Source: Klebsiella pneumoniae (GTDB taxonomy: Bacteria > Pseudomonadota > Gammaproteobacteria > Eutrophobiales > Eutrophobiaceae). From it: 55,048 nt of DNA. The stretch spans positions 1 to 55,048 of the forward strand of contig CAMBTO010000004.1 of assembly GCA_945870865.1 (NCBI GenBank), given 5' to 3'. Both the position numbers and the translations under genes were made by a program. Shown here in pieces: positions 33,309 through 42,295 of the stretch (the stretch's first letter is position 1; every line of letters starts with the position of its first letter). The notes under the pieces were generated by a model, which was given only the letters and a program-made list of their open reading frames with translations, ran no database searches and was not told the DNA's origin.

Positions 33309-33460
33309 GTCAGCAGGGCAGCGTTACAGGCCTTAGTTTTTTGTTGCTGTTGATAAAATAGGGGAATATCATCGCTGACGGCAAGTCGGGTGGGCAGATT
33401 TTGTCCGTCACCGACAGTATATAATACAGAACAGGCACTTATTTCAGGGGAGGGGAAAAT

Positions 33461-33934
33461 ATGAAGATGTTCAGGACAATCGCAGTCTCAATAATCGTTT
33501 CCATATTGGGGCTAACGCTGGTAACGGCGCAGGACGCAGAGAAAAAAGAACCCACAAAGGAAGAGAAGGCCGTGAAGGGCCGTCAGGAGTTAATGCATGT
33601 GATAGCGGCCCAGCGCGCTGTCATGCGTGACATGGCCGATGGCAAGCGTCCTACCGATGTGGTTGCGTTTACCCATGCCGCCCATGCGCTGTCCGCACTG
33701 GGCATGGTCATACCTGAGGCATTTACCTTGAATGCGATTGTGGGCGATTCAACTGCCAAGCCGGACGTGTGGACGAATGCGTCTGACTTTGCCGCCAAGT
33801 CGAAGGCCCTGACAGACAAGGGTGCTGCGATTGCTGCACTGGCCGCGACTGATATCGAAGGCGCCAAGGCGATGGCAAAAGACATGAAGGAATGTGGGAG
33901 CTGTCACGACCAGTATCGGGTAGAAGACAAGTAA
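33461..33934 (+). CDS. Cytochrome c' (class II c-type cytochrome)
   Basis: A 157-residue periplasmic protein. A signal peptide (ISIIVSILGLTLVTAQ-like, cleavage near residue 23) is followed by a helical domain with the single haem-binding motif close to the C-terminus, Cys145-x2-Cys148-His149 in KECGSCHDQYR. This location and the all-helical pattern are those of cytochrome c', a four-helix bundle that binds NO or CO and protects against nitrosative stress. GGGGAGGGG precedes the ATG. It has its own transcription unit, inserted between erpA and anmK, genes that are adjacent in Pseudomonas. Confidence 0.85.
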   Translation: MKMFRTIAVSIIVSILGLTLVTAQDAEKKEPTKEEKAVKGRQELMHVIAAQRAVMRDMADGKRPTDVVAFTHAAHALSALGMVIPEAFTLNAIVGDSTAKPDVWTNASDFAAKSKALTDKGAAIAALAATDIEGAKAMAKDMKECGSCHDQYRVEDK

Positions 33935-33996
33935 TATTTGTGTGATTCGGGGCGGCAGGTGAGGTTACACCTGTCGCCCTTTATTTTGTCCAGCCA

Positions 33997-35097
33997 TCAG
34001 GAACAATAAATCGCCCCGAGTATGACCTGTCGACTTGCCCCGGTGACCGCCGGGATATTGGCAGGTAGCTGCTCCAGCCTGCATTTTGCCAGCCAGGCAA
34101 ACGTAACCGCTTCAACTGCATCCGCACTCACCCCGTAATGATCGGTAGGTACGATGGTTCGGTCCGGCATGTATTCTTTCAATCTTTGTAACAGCGCACG
34201 GTTATGCACGCCACCGCCACAAACGAGTACTTCCGTCGTTTCGGCGGCGTTCTGTGCGATTGCTGTGCTGATGGAACGCGCCGTCAGTTCCAGCAGGGTA
34301 GCCTGGACATTGGCAGGCTCAATTTGACGCCCCGTCATGTTCAGTTTGGAGGCGAGCCAGCCCGTATTAAAATCGTCCTTACCCGTGCTTTTCGGCGGAC
34401 GTTTACTGAAGTAGGAATCCGCCAGCATCAGTCCGAGTAATTGCAGGTCGACTTTGCCCGAGGCGGCCCAGGCACCGTCAGTATCAAAGTCACATTGCTG
34501 ATGTAACTGGATCCAGCCATCCATCAGGGCATTGCCAGGACCGGTATCAAACCCGGTGATTTCACGGTCTGACCTTGCAGGTAACACGGTAATGTTTGCC
34601 ATGCCGCCCAGATTCAGCACCACGCGATCCCGCTCTGCAGAGCGAAATCGCCAAGCATGGAAGGCACAGGCCAGTGGCGCGCCCTGACCACCCGCAGCAA
34701 TATCGTTACGGCGAAAGTCGGCCACGGTCGTGATCCCTGTTTTGACAGCAATCCGGGCCGGGTCACCGATCTGTAGTGTGCGGGGGTAAGTGCCGGTGGG
34801 CAGATGCATTACCGTCTGCCCATGACTGCCTGTGGCAGTAATCGCTGCCGGGGTCAGTCCGGAGAGTGCCAGTATGGCACTGACTGCATTAGCAAACAGT
34901 TCACCCAGGATGACGTCAAGTTCGGTTATCTGCTCCAGTGATGTCTGAACAGTGACCTTGCGCACGGCGGTCTGGACGGCGGACGGGATCGGATATTGTC
35001 GATACTGGAGGACGACCAGATTATTGTCGTTAATTTCTACCAGCGCAGTATCAATGGCGTCCATGCTGGTTCCGGACATGAGGCCAATATAATACAC
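33997..35097 (-). CDS. anmK: Anhydro-N-acetylmuramic acid kinase AnmK
   Basis: A 366-residue sugar kinase that phosphorylates and opens 1,6-anhydro-MurNAc released from peptidoglycan, returning it to the cell-wall recycling pathway. The ASKHA fold shows GLMSGTSMDAIDTALVE at the N-terminus (first phosphate loop), ATGSHGQTVMHLP, VVLNLGGMANITVLP, GFDTGPGNALMDGWI with the catalytic Asp region, and VCGGGVHNRALL. The length matches. It starts 2 bases after the end of the M23 peptidase gene, so peptidoglycan hydrolysis and recycling are co-transcribed. Confidence 0.95.
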   Translation of the reverse strand: MYYIGLMSGTSMDAIDTALVEINDNNLVVLQYRQYPIPSAVQTAVRKVTVQTSLEQITELDVILGELFANAVSAILALSGLTPAAITATGSHGQTVMHLPTGTYPRTLQIGDPARIAVKTGITTVADFRRNDIAAGGQGAPLACAFHAWRFRSAERDRVVLNLGGMANITVLPARSDREITGFDTGPGNALMDGWIQLHQQCDFDTDGAWAASGKVDLQLLGLMLADSYFSKRPPKSTGKDDFNTGWLASKLNMTGRQIEPANVQATLLELTARSISTAIAQNAAETTEVLVCGGGVHNRALLQRLKEYMPDRTIVPTDHYGVSADAVEAVTFAWLAKCRLEQLPANIPAVTGASRQVILGAIYCS

Positions 35098-35099
35098 AG

Positions 35100-36602
35100 T
35101 TATTGCTGGAGCGGATCCACTACAGCCGGTGGTGAGTCCAGCAGATCAGGTTCCTTGAGCGCAATCATAACCGGCGTGGAATGGATCGTCTGTTTGTCAA
35201 GTTGGGAGAGCAGGGGCGCTGTGGACTTTTTGAAGTCGGCCATTAATGCTGAGGGGATCGATTCGGCTTTCGGGAACGGCAGGGTGAGTGGATTACGGTG
35301 CACACCTTTCACGCGGAATTCATAATGCAGATGCGGGCCGGTGGCGAGACCGGACTGGCCGACATACCCTATCGTCTGTCCCTGTTTTATGCGCATGCCC
35401 TTTTTCAGGCCTTTTGCAAATTTCGACAGATGGGCGTAAAGCGTACTGTATTCACTGCCATGCTGGATAACGACGGTCCTGCCATAACCACCGTTTGTCC
35501 CTGCCGAGACGATGGTACCGTTTCCGGCCGAATTGACCGGCGTGCCGGTAGGCGCGGCATAATCCACGCCCTTATGTGCCCGTATCCTGTTCAGTACCGG
35601 GTGTTTGCGGCTCAGACTGAAGCCGGAGCTGATACGGGTAAAGTTCAGCGGAGTACGCAGGAACGCCTTGCGCATACTGTCGCCCGTATCCGCGAAATAT
35701 TCTGTGGTCCCGTCCGGCATCTTGAATCTGACTGAACGGAATTTCTTGCCCTGGTTGATAAATTCTGCCGCCAGTATCGGCCCCTCACCGACCTTTTGAC
35801 CTTCCTTGTACTGTTCTTCGTAGATCAGTTTGAAACGATCATCCTTGCGTATGTCCAGTGCAAAATCGATGTCCCAGCCGTAGATAGCCACCAGCTGCAT
35901 AATCAGGTTGTCTGACAGTCCGGCCTTCTGGCCGGCAATAAACAGTGAGCTATCAATGGTGGCGCTGGTCTCCAGTACCTTTATATCGAGGTCAATCTTG
36001 ATAAGCTTGCTGGTATAGGCGCCGTTTTCATGGTTGATTTGCAGCGTAGTGAGCATGTCCTGATCATATTCGAGCGCCTGTAACCGGCCGTCTTTCATCC
36101 TGAACCGGAGTTCCTGCCCGGGTAACAGGAACTTCAGTGCACGGGTGTCCTGCCCGGATGTCATGATGGTGTAAAGTACCGCTGGTGAAATCTTCATGCG
36201 GTCGAAGATAATCGACAGGCTGTCACCCGAGACGACCCTGATTTTCTGCCACTGATCCGACTCGGGAACATCTGCCTGGGCGCGTTTCGTGTTGAAGGGT
36301 TGGCCTACGGGCCGACGCTGCTTGTTGATGTGGATATAATTAAGGTTGGCAGCGATGATCTGTTCAGGATAGAGGCTGTACAGGGCAGAATCCAGATCCG
36401 GGTTGTTAGTCCATTCGGTCGATGGCACCATGGATGATATGATGGCCGCCGTCGCCGATACAAAAAAACCGGTGCAGGCCCAGATAAAACCACGTGTCCT
36501 CAGATACCAAGGACGGTCTGGAATCCAGCGGACAACCGGTTTATAGTCAGATTTTACATAAATTTTGTAAGGCACGATTATTACTGGACAATATTTAGGC
36601 AA
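35100..36602 (-). CDS. Periplasmic M23 metallopeptidase (MepM-like) with LysM-type module
   Basis: A 500-residue peptidoglycan endopeptidase. A membrane anchor or signal lies at about residues 38-57. A LysM/OapA-like module RVVSGDSLSIIFDRMKISPAVLYTIM follows near 120-150, then a second beta domain, and the Zn-peptidase from about 335: RAHKGVDYAAPTGTPVNS gives the first His and Asp, GNGTIVSAG and GPHLHYEF the H-x-H pair. Family members cut peptide cross-links so that the cell wall can expand. Translation would start at TTG in the longest frame; a GTG nine codons in is an alternative, and no clear ribosome site favours either. It is divergent from tyrS with about 100 bases between them. Confidence 0.92.
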   Translation of the reverse strand: MPKYCPVIIVPYKIYVKSDYKPVVRWIPDRPWYLRTRGFIWACTGFFVSATAAIISSMVPSTEWTNNPDLDSALYSLYPEQIIAANLNYIHINKQRRPVGQPFNTKRAQADVPESDQWQKIRVVSGDSLSIIFDRMKISPAVLYTIMTSGQDTRALKFLLPGQELRFRMKDGRLQALEYDQDMLTTLQINHENGAYTSKLIKIDLDIKVLETSATIDSSLFIAGQKAGLSDNLIMQLVAIYGWDIDFALDIRKDDRFKLIYEEQYKEGQKVGEGPILAAEFINQGKKFRSVRFKMPDGTTEYFADTGDSMRKAFLRTPLNFTRISSGFSLSRKHPVLNRIRAHKGVDYAAPTGTPVNSAGNGTIVSAGTNGGYGRTVVIQHGSEYSTLYAHLSKFAKGLKKGMRIKQGQTIGYVGQSGLATGPHLHYEFRVKGVHRNPLTLPFPKAESIPSALMADFKKSTAPLLSQLDKQTIHSTPVMIALKEPDLLDSPPAVVDPLQQ

Positions 36603-36705
36603 ACCATAGCGCCTATGGGCAAATTCGTCAATGCAGGAATGAATAAATAATGCTTTTAAATCAAACTATTTCGACCCCTTCACATCATGCCGGAATGTTA
36701 TCCCC

Positions 36706-37911
36706 ATGAGTAATACAAATGAGGCCATAACACTGCTGAAGCGTGGCACAGACGAGATCATCCACGAGCAGGAATTGATAACCCGGCTGGAGCGTGGCAA
36801 ACCACTGCGGATCAAGGCCGGTTTTGATCCGACAGCACCGGATCTGCACCTCGGTCATACCGTGCTAATCAACAAGCTGCGTCATTTCCAGCAACTCGGC
36901 CACCATATCATGTTTCTGATCGGTGATTTCACGGGGTTGATAGGTGATCCGACCGGGCGCAATGTGACACGCAAGCCGCTGACGCGCGATGAGATCAGGG
37001 CGAATGCACAGACCTATCAGGACCAGGTATTCAAGATCCTGGATCCGGATCGGACCGAGGTCTGTTTCAATTCTACCTGGGGTGAGCAACTCGGTTCCGC
37101 CGGGATGATCAAGCTAGCGGCCCGATCAACGGTAGCGCGCATGCTTGAGCGTGATGATTTCAAGAAACGGTATGCGGCGAACCTGCCTATCTCCATACAT
37201 GAATTTCTCTACCCGCTGATGCAGGGTTACGACTCCGTGGTGATGAAGGCAGATGTAGAGCTCGGTGGAACGGATCAGAAATTCAACCTGCTGGTCGGAC
37301 GTGACCTGCAGCGTGAGGAAGGTCAGGAACCGCAGGTCATCATGACAGTGCCTATCCTCGAAGGCCTTGATGGCGTGCAGAAGATGTCAAAATCACTTGA
37401 TAATTACATCGCTATCAACGAACCGCCAGAGCAGATGTTTGGCAAGGTCATGTCGGTCTCCGATGAGTTGATGTGGCGGTATTATGACCTGCTCAGTTTT
37501 CGTATGACGGGGGATATCGCCGGGCTGAAGCAATCGGTCACTGAGGGCACCAATCCGCGTGATATCAAGATCCTGCTGGCGGAGGAACTGGTGGCCCGTT
37601 TCCACAGCCATCAGGCCGCCGATGCCGCCCGCGAGGACTTTATCAATCGCTTCCGCCATGGACAGATCCCTGACGAAATGCCTGAACACAGATTCACCAG
37701 TGAGGTCGGGAGCAGCGGTATAGCCCTGGTCTTCGTGTTAAAACAGGCCGACCTGACCGCCAGTACCTCTGAAGCCATACGCATGATTAGCCAGGGCGCG
37801 GTGCGGGTGGACGGGGAAAAGGTCAGTGATCGTGATGTCAGACTGTTGCCCGGAAACAGCTATGTGATCCAGATCGGCAAGCGCAAGTTTGCGCGGGTAA
37901 CCGTAACCTGA
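36706..37911 (+). CDS. tyrS: Tyrosyl-tRNA synthetase TyrS
   Basis: A 401-residue class I aminoacyl-tRNA synthetase. The ATP-binding HIGH-type motif is HLGHT in [20 protein letters not shown], the tyrosine site includes [30 protein letters not shown], and the KMSKS loop is intact in [13 protein letters not shown]-terminal S4 RNA-binding domain ([24 protein letters not shown]) is present. The type (HLGHT, with QGYD) is the one called TyrZ in Pseudomonas, where it sits in the same gene order. Confidence 0.96.
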   Translation: MSNTNEAITLLKRGTDEIIHEQELITRLERGKPLRIKAGFDPTAPDLHLGHTVLINKLRHFQQLGHHIMFLIGDFTGLIGDPTGRNVTRKPLTRDEIRANAQTYQDQVFKILDPDRTEVCFNSTWGEQLGSAGMIKLAARSTVARMLERDDFKKRYAANLPISIHEFLYPLMQGYDSVVMKADVELGGTDQKFNLLVGRDLQREEGQEPQVIMTVPILEGLDGVQKMSKSLDNYIAINEPPEQMFGKVMSVSDELMWRYYDLLSFRMTGDIAGLKQSVTEGTNPRDIKILLAEELVARFHSHQAADAAREDFINRFRHGQIPDEMPEHRFTSEVGSSGIALVFVLKQADLTASTSEAIRMISQGAVRVDGEKVSDRDVRLLPGNSYVIQIGKRKFARVTVT

Positions 37912-37970
37912 AAGCACAACTCTGGTGCAGGAGAACTGTCTTAATTGTTAATGCGTCACTTATTCTTTCA

Positions 37971-37997
37971 TTGTGAATGGCGTGTCAGCCATATAAA
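37971..37997 (+). promoter_or_regulatory. Possible sigma-70-type promoter of the RND efflux operon
   Basis: TTGTGA and TATAAA are separated by 15 bases, shorter than the optimal 17, and precede the adaptor gene by about 35 bases. It is the best candidate in the short gap after tyrS; low certainty. No operator for a TetR- or MarR-type regulator can be recognised. Confidence 0.3.
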
Positions 37998-38029
37998 ATT
38001 GCGCCTGTCCTATTAGGTAGATTATCTCC

Positions 38030-39157
38030 ATGTTAAAAAGACTCTTATGGGTATTGGGTGGCCTGTTGATTGCTTTACCGATCGTTTTCAGTCTGGTCGG
38101 AATCAAGTTAATGCAGTTCAAAGCGATGGGCGATGCCTCCGCACAAATGGTCATGCCACCCGAGACGGTCAACGTTGAAACGGTCCGCGAACACCCATTG
38201 GGAAACAGTATCTCTTCCGTGGGTTCAGTGGTGGCGGTACAGGGGATTGTTGTCAAAAATGAGATGGAAGGCATCGTTCGCAAGATCAGTTTCGAGGCGG
38301 GCACGATGGTGAATGCCGGAGATGTGCTGGTTGAGTTGGATATGGATATTGAACAATCACAGTTGCGTCTGGCGGAGGCGACAGCAGAAGGTGCGGCACG
38401 TATCTTCAAACGGGCACAGGATATATATGCTCGCAAGGGTATCTCCGAGGCAGATTACTCCTCGGCAGACACGAATCTGAAGGAAGCAAATGCACGGCTG
38501 GAAAACATTCGTGCAATGATGGCGAAAAAGGTTATCCGTGCACCGTTTGCCGGCAAGCTCGGCATACGCCGTATCAGTATTGGTCAGTTCCTTGACAAGG
38601 CCAGTGCTGTCGTATCATTACAAAAGGTATCACCGGTCTATGTCGAATTTACCCTGCCACAACAACAGCTGGGTTCGCTGGCAAATGGTCTGAAGATTAT
38701 TGTGACATCCGATTCGTATCAGGGTGAGCAGTTTGCAGGTGAAATAACCGCAATTGAACCGGATGTGGATGTCACGACCCGCAATGTGACGGTCCAGGCC
38801 ACACTGGAAAATGAAGACGGTCGGCTGATACCCGGTATGTTTGTTTCAGTAGAGGTAATGCTGGCAAAAGCGAGTACCGGTCAGTTCATCCCGGCCACGG
38901 GCGTGCAGTATGATCCGTCCGGCAATCTGGTCTATGTTGTTGAAGATGCCGCCAATAATGGCCAGTTGACGGTCCAGCCCCGTCCGGTGACGTTGGGTGT
39001 GGCCCGGGGTGATTTTGTGCAGGTGGTTGAGGGCGTCTCTGCCGGTGAGCGTATCGTCTCAACCGGATTGTTCAAACTGCGTCCAGGCATGAGTGTCGTA
39101 ATTGATACCGCGCTGGCACCGGAGTTTTCGTTTACCCCGACACCGGATAACACCTGA
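38030..39157 (+). CDS. RND efflux periplasmic adaptor (membrane fusion protein)
   Basis: A 375-residue HlyD-family adaptor linking an RND pump to an outer-membrane channel. An N-terminal helix (about 7-27) works as signal or anchor. The lipoyl-type half motifs are VVAVQGIVVKNEMEGIVRKISFEAGTMVNAGDVLVELD and KKVIRAPFAGKLGIRRISIGQF; between them lies the helical hairpin (LRLAEATAEGAARIFKRAQDIYARKGISEADYSSADTNLKEANARLENIRAM). The beta-barrel part carries VTRNVTVQATLENEDGRLIPGMFVSVEV. The style is that of MexH/AcrA-like adaptors for HAE1 pumps. The pump gene follows after 36 bases. No outer-membrane channel gene or regulator is next to them. Confidence 0.94.
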   Translation: MLKRLLWVLGGLLIALPIVFSLVGIKLMQFKAMGDASAQMVMPPETVNVETVREHPLGNSISSVGSVVAVQGIVVKNEMEGIVRKISFEAGTMVNAGDVLVELDMDIEQSQLRLAEATAEGAARIFKRAQDIYARKGISEADYSSADTNLKEANARLENIRAMMAKKVIRAPFAGKLGIRRISIGQFLDKASAVVSLQKVSPVYVEFTLPQQQLGSLANGLKIIVTSDSYQGEQFAGEITAIEPDVDVTTRNVTVQATLENEDGRLIPGMFVSVEVMLAKASTGQFIPATGVQYDPSGNLVYVVEDAANNGQLTVQPRPVTLGVARGDFVQVVEGVSAGERIVSTGLFKLRPGMSVVIDTALAPEFSFTPTPDNT

Positions 39158-39193
39158 TATCACTTTTATGATCCAGCAGCGTAGCCACATCGC

Positions 39194-42100
39194 ATGAAGG
39201 CCTTTACCGATATTTTTGTTACCCGACCGGTACTGGCGATAGTCGTCAATCTGATGATCATCATCGCCGGGTTACAGGCGTGGAACTCGCTCAGTGTGCG
39301 CCAGTATCCACGCAGTGAAAATGCCTCGGTCACGGTGGCGACTGTTTATGTCGGTGCCAGCGCAGAGGTCGTGCGCGGGTTTATTTCAACCGCGATCGAA
39401 CGCGCCATATCTTCCGTTGACGGTATTGATTACGTTGAATCAAAAAGTCTGCTCGGTCTGTCGCTGGTCACCGCACGGCTGAAGCTGAACTATGACCCGA
39501 CCAAGGCGCTGACCGACATTACCGCCAAGGTTAACCAGGTCCGCAATGAATTACCGGCCGAGTCACAGGTGCCGTCAATAAGTTTACAGTCTGCCGATTC
39601 CGAGTTTGCCTCTGCCTACCTGAGCTTTTCCTCCGAGGCGATGTCGCAGAGCGAGATCACCGATTATCTGGTACGCACGGTACAACCACGTCTGGCCGCC
39701 GTAACCGGCGTCCAGAATGCAGAAATACTCGGTGCGCGTACATTTGCGATGCGGGTCTGGTTGAAGCCGCTGGAAATGGCCGCGTTGAATGTCAGTCCCT
39801 CGCAGGTGTATGGGGCGCTGGCGTCAAACAACTACCTTGCAGCGGTGGGCAGCACCAAGGGCGCGTTTGTCCAGGTCAACCTGACGGCAAATACCGACCT
39901 GCATACGGTCGATGAATTCAAAAATCTGGTCATACGCGAACAGAACGGAACCATTATTCATCTGGCAGATGTCGCTGACGTGGAACTCGGCGCAGAAGAT
40001 TATGATACCGAGGTGCGATTCAACGACCAGACCGCCGTGTTCATGGGTATCTTCCCGTTACCGAATGCAAATACCATCGATGTGGTGGCGCGTATACGCG
40101 TTGAGCTGGAGGCTATCAAGAAGGGGCTGCCCCCGGGTCTTGAGGCCTCTATCGGTTATGACGCCTCCGAGTACATCAGTAATGCGATCCACGAGGTTGT
40201 GTTCACCTTGATAGACACGTTGCTGATCGTCATCGTCGTCATCTTCCTGTTCCTCGGCAGTTTCCGCTCGGTGCTGGTGCCGGTGGTTGCCATCCCGGTA
40301 TCACTGATAGGCGGTGTGTTCCTGATGCAGTCATTTGGCTTTACGCTGAATCTGCTGACGCTGCTCGCGATTGTGCTGTCGGTCGGGCTGGTGGTCGACG
40401 ATGCAATTGTTATTGTAGAGAACGTGGATCGACGCATGCGTGAGGGCCAGACGGCATTACAGGCAGCACTCGCTGGCGCACGTGAGCTGATAGGTCCGGT
40501 GATTGCCATGACCATCACGCTGGCGGCGGTTTATACCCCGATAGGTTTACAGGGTGGATTGACCGGTACCTTGTTCCGCGAGTTTGCACTGACGCTGGCA
40601 GGTGCTGTTACGATATCCGGTATCGTCGCACTAACGCTGTCACCGATGATGTCGGCAAAATTATTGCGTGTGTCGGAGAAGGAAGAAGGGTTTTCCTGGT
40701 GGGTCAATTCGCATTTTAATCGTCTGCGTGATTCCTACGCGCACGGACTTGATCGGACATTACATGCACGTCCCGCCGTCTATACCGTGTGGGCGGTCCT
40801 CAGCCTGATGGCGATCCCGATGTATATGTTTTCCCCGACTGAGCTGGCGCCGTTGGAGGACCAGGGTTTTATGTTTGGTATTATCAATAATGCCGCCAAT
40901 GCGACTGCCGATCAGAAGAGCCACTACGGTCGTGCGGTTGAGAATGCCTTTCTGGTCACACCCGAGCGTGACCTGACATTCCAGTTGTTACTGTCGCCAT
41001 CAGATCCGTTTGCGGCAGGCCTCGGTGTCGGTGGGTTCAGCGGTATGGTGGTGAAACCGTGGGACCAGCGTGAACGTTCGATGAAAGAGATCCTGCATGA
41101 AGTACAGGGACGGATGGCACAGATACCCGGATTGCAAATATTTGTGGGTATGCCACCTGCGTTACCCGGTGGCAGTAACTTCCCGATAGAATTCGTCATC
41201 ACCTCGACCGATGCGCCGGAGAAGATGCTGGAGGTCGCACGCCAATTGCAGACGAAGGCGATGGAGAGCGGGATATTCTATTTCCCGCCGGAAATAGATC
41301 TGAAGTTTGATCAGCCGCAGGCCGAGATTGTGATTGATCATAAAAAGGTGGCCGACCTCGGACTCAGCAATGCCCAGGTGGGATCGGATCTCGCCGCCGC
41401 GCTCGGTGGTAACTACGTCAATCGTTTCAATATTGACGGACGCGCCTACAAGGTCATCCCACAGCTGGCCCGCAGTGAACGGCTCAATCCAGAACAGCTC
41501 GGCAACATATACGTGACCGGCCCGAACAACCAGTTGGTACCGCTCAGTACGTTTGCCACGATCAAGAACACCACCGTACCGCGCTCGCTGAACCGTTTCC
41601 AGCAGTTAAATGCGATCAAGTTGTCCGGCATGACCGCCCAGCTGGACGCCGGATTAAAGGTGCTCGAACAGGCCTCTGCCGAGATCCTGCCACCAGGATA
41701 CAGTATTGACTACACTGGCGAATCACGACAGTTACGTACCGAAGGTGGTAAATTCCTTCCAGCGCTCGGTCTTGCTGTATTGCTGATCTTCCTCGTGCTC
41801 GCCGTGCAGTTCAATTCGTTCCGCGAGCCGTTTGTGATCCTGCTCGGTTCGGTACCGCTGGCGATGTTCGGTGCATTGATATTCACCGTGCTGAAATTGC
41901 CGAATCCCGACATGCCTTACTGGACAGATGGCTGGACCACCACGATGAATATCTACGCCCAGGTTGGTCTGGTCACGCTGGTCGGACTGATCGCGAAAAA
42001 CGGTATCCTCATTGTTGAGTTTGCCAACAAGTTACAGGAAAGCGGTCATGACAAGTTTGCGGCGATTCGTGAAGCCGCCATCACCCGTTTCCGTCCGGTA

Positions 42101-42292
42101 CTGATGACCTCGGTGGCGACGATAGCCGGACATTTCCCGTTGACGCTGGTGGAAGGCCCCGGTGCGGCGGCGCGTAATTCGATCGGTCTGGTGCTGGTCG
42201 GTGGTATGGCGGTGGGGACGATCTTCACGTTGTTTGTTGTGCCCTCACTGTATATGCTGATTGCCAGACAGCATGAGAAGGTGACAGCCTGA
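39194..42292 (+). CDS. RND multidrug efflux transporter (HAE1 family)
   Basis: A 1032-residue inner-membrane proton/drug antiporter of the AcrB/MexB class. It begins with TDIFVTRPVLAIVVNLMIIIAGLQAW as TM1; the large periplasmic loops follow TM1 and TM7. TM4 has LLTLLAIVLSVGLVVDDAIVIVENVDRRM with the proton-relay Asp pair, and TM10-11 contains VGLVTLVGLIAKNGILIVEFAN and RFRPVLMTSVATIAGHFPL. Twelve helices can be counted. Family members export dyes, detergents and antibiotics; the substrate here is unknown. It forms one operon with the adaptor upstream and ends 3 bases before the end of the convergent CcoP-like gene. Confidence 0.96.
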   Translation: MKAFTDIFVTRPVLAIVVNLMIIIAGLQAWNSLSVRQYPRSENASVTVATVYVGASAEVVRGFISTAIERAISSVDGIDYVESKSLLGLSLVTARLKLNYDPTKALTDITAKVNQVRNELPAESQVPSISLQSADSEFASAYLSFSSEAMSQSEITDYLVRTVQPRLAAVTGVQNAEILGARTFAMRVWLKPLEMAALNVSPSQVYGALASNNYLAAVGSTKGAFVQVNLTANTDLHTVDEFKNLVIREQNGTIIHLADVADVELGAEDYDTEVRFNDQTAVFMGIFPLPNANTIDVVARIRVELEAIKKGLPPGLEASIGYDASEYISNAIHEVVFTLIDTLLIVIVVIFLFLGSFRSVLVPVVAIPVSLIGGVFLMQSFGFTLNLLTLLAIVLSVGLVVDDAIVIVENVDRRMREGQTALQAALAGARELIGPVIAMTITLAAVYTPIGLQGGLTGTLFREFALTLAGAVTISGIVALTLSPMMSAKLLRVSEKEEGFSWWVNSHFNRLRDSYAHGLDRTLHARPAVYTVWAVLSLMAIPMYMFSPTELAPLEDQGFMFGIINNAANATADQKSHYGRAVENAFLVTPERDLTFQLLLSPSDPFAAGLGVGGFSGMVVKPWDQRERSMKEILHEVQGRMAQIPGLQIFVGMPPALPGGSNFPIEFVITSTDAPEKMLEVARQLQTKAMESGIFYFPPEIDLKFDQPQAEIVIDHKKVADLGLSNAQVGSDLAAALGGNYVNRFNIDGRAYKVIPQLARSERLNPEQLGNIYVTGPNNQLVPLSTFATIKNTTVPRSLNRFQQLNAIKLSGMTAQLDAGLKVLEQASAEILPPGYSIDYTGESRQLRTEGGKFLPALGLAVLLIFLVLAVQFNSFREPFVILLGSVPLAMFGALIFTVLKLPNPDMPYWTDGWTTTMNIYAQVGLVTLVGLIAKNGILIVEFANKLQESGHDKFAAIREAAITRFRPVLMTSVATIAGHFPLTLVEGPGAAARNSIGLVLVGGMAVGTIFTLFVVPSLYMLIARQHEKVTA

Positions 42293-42295
42293 CAG

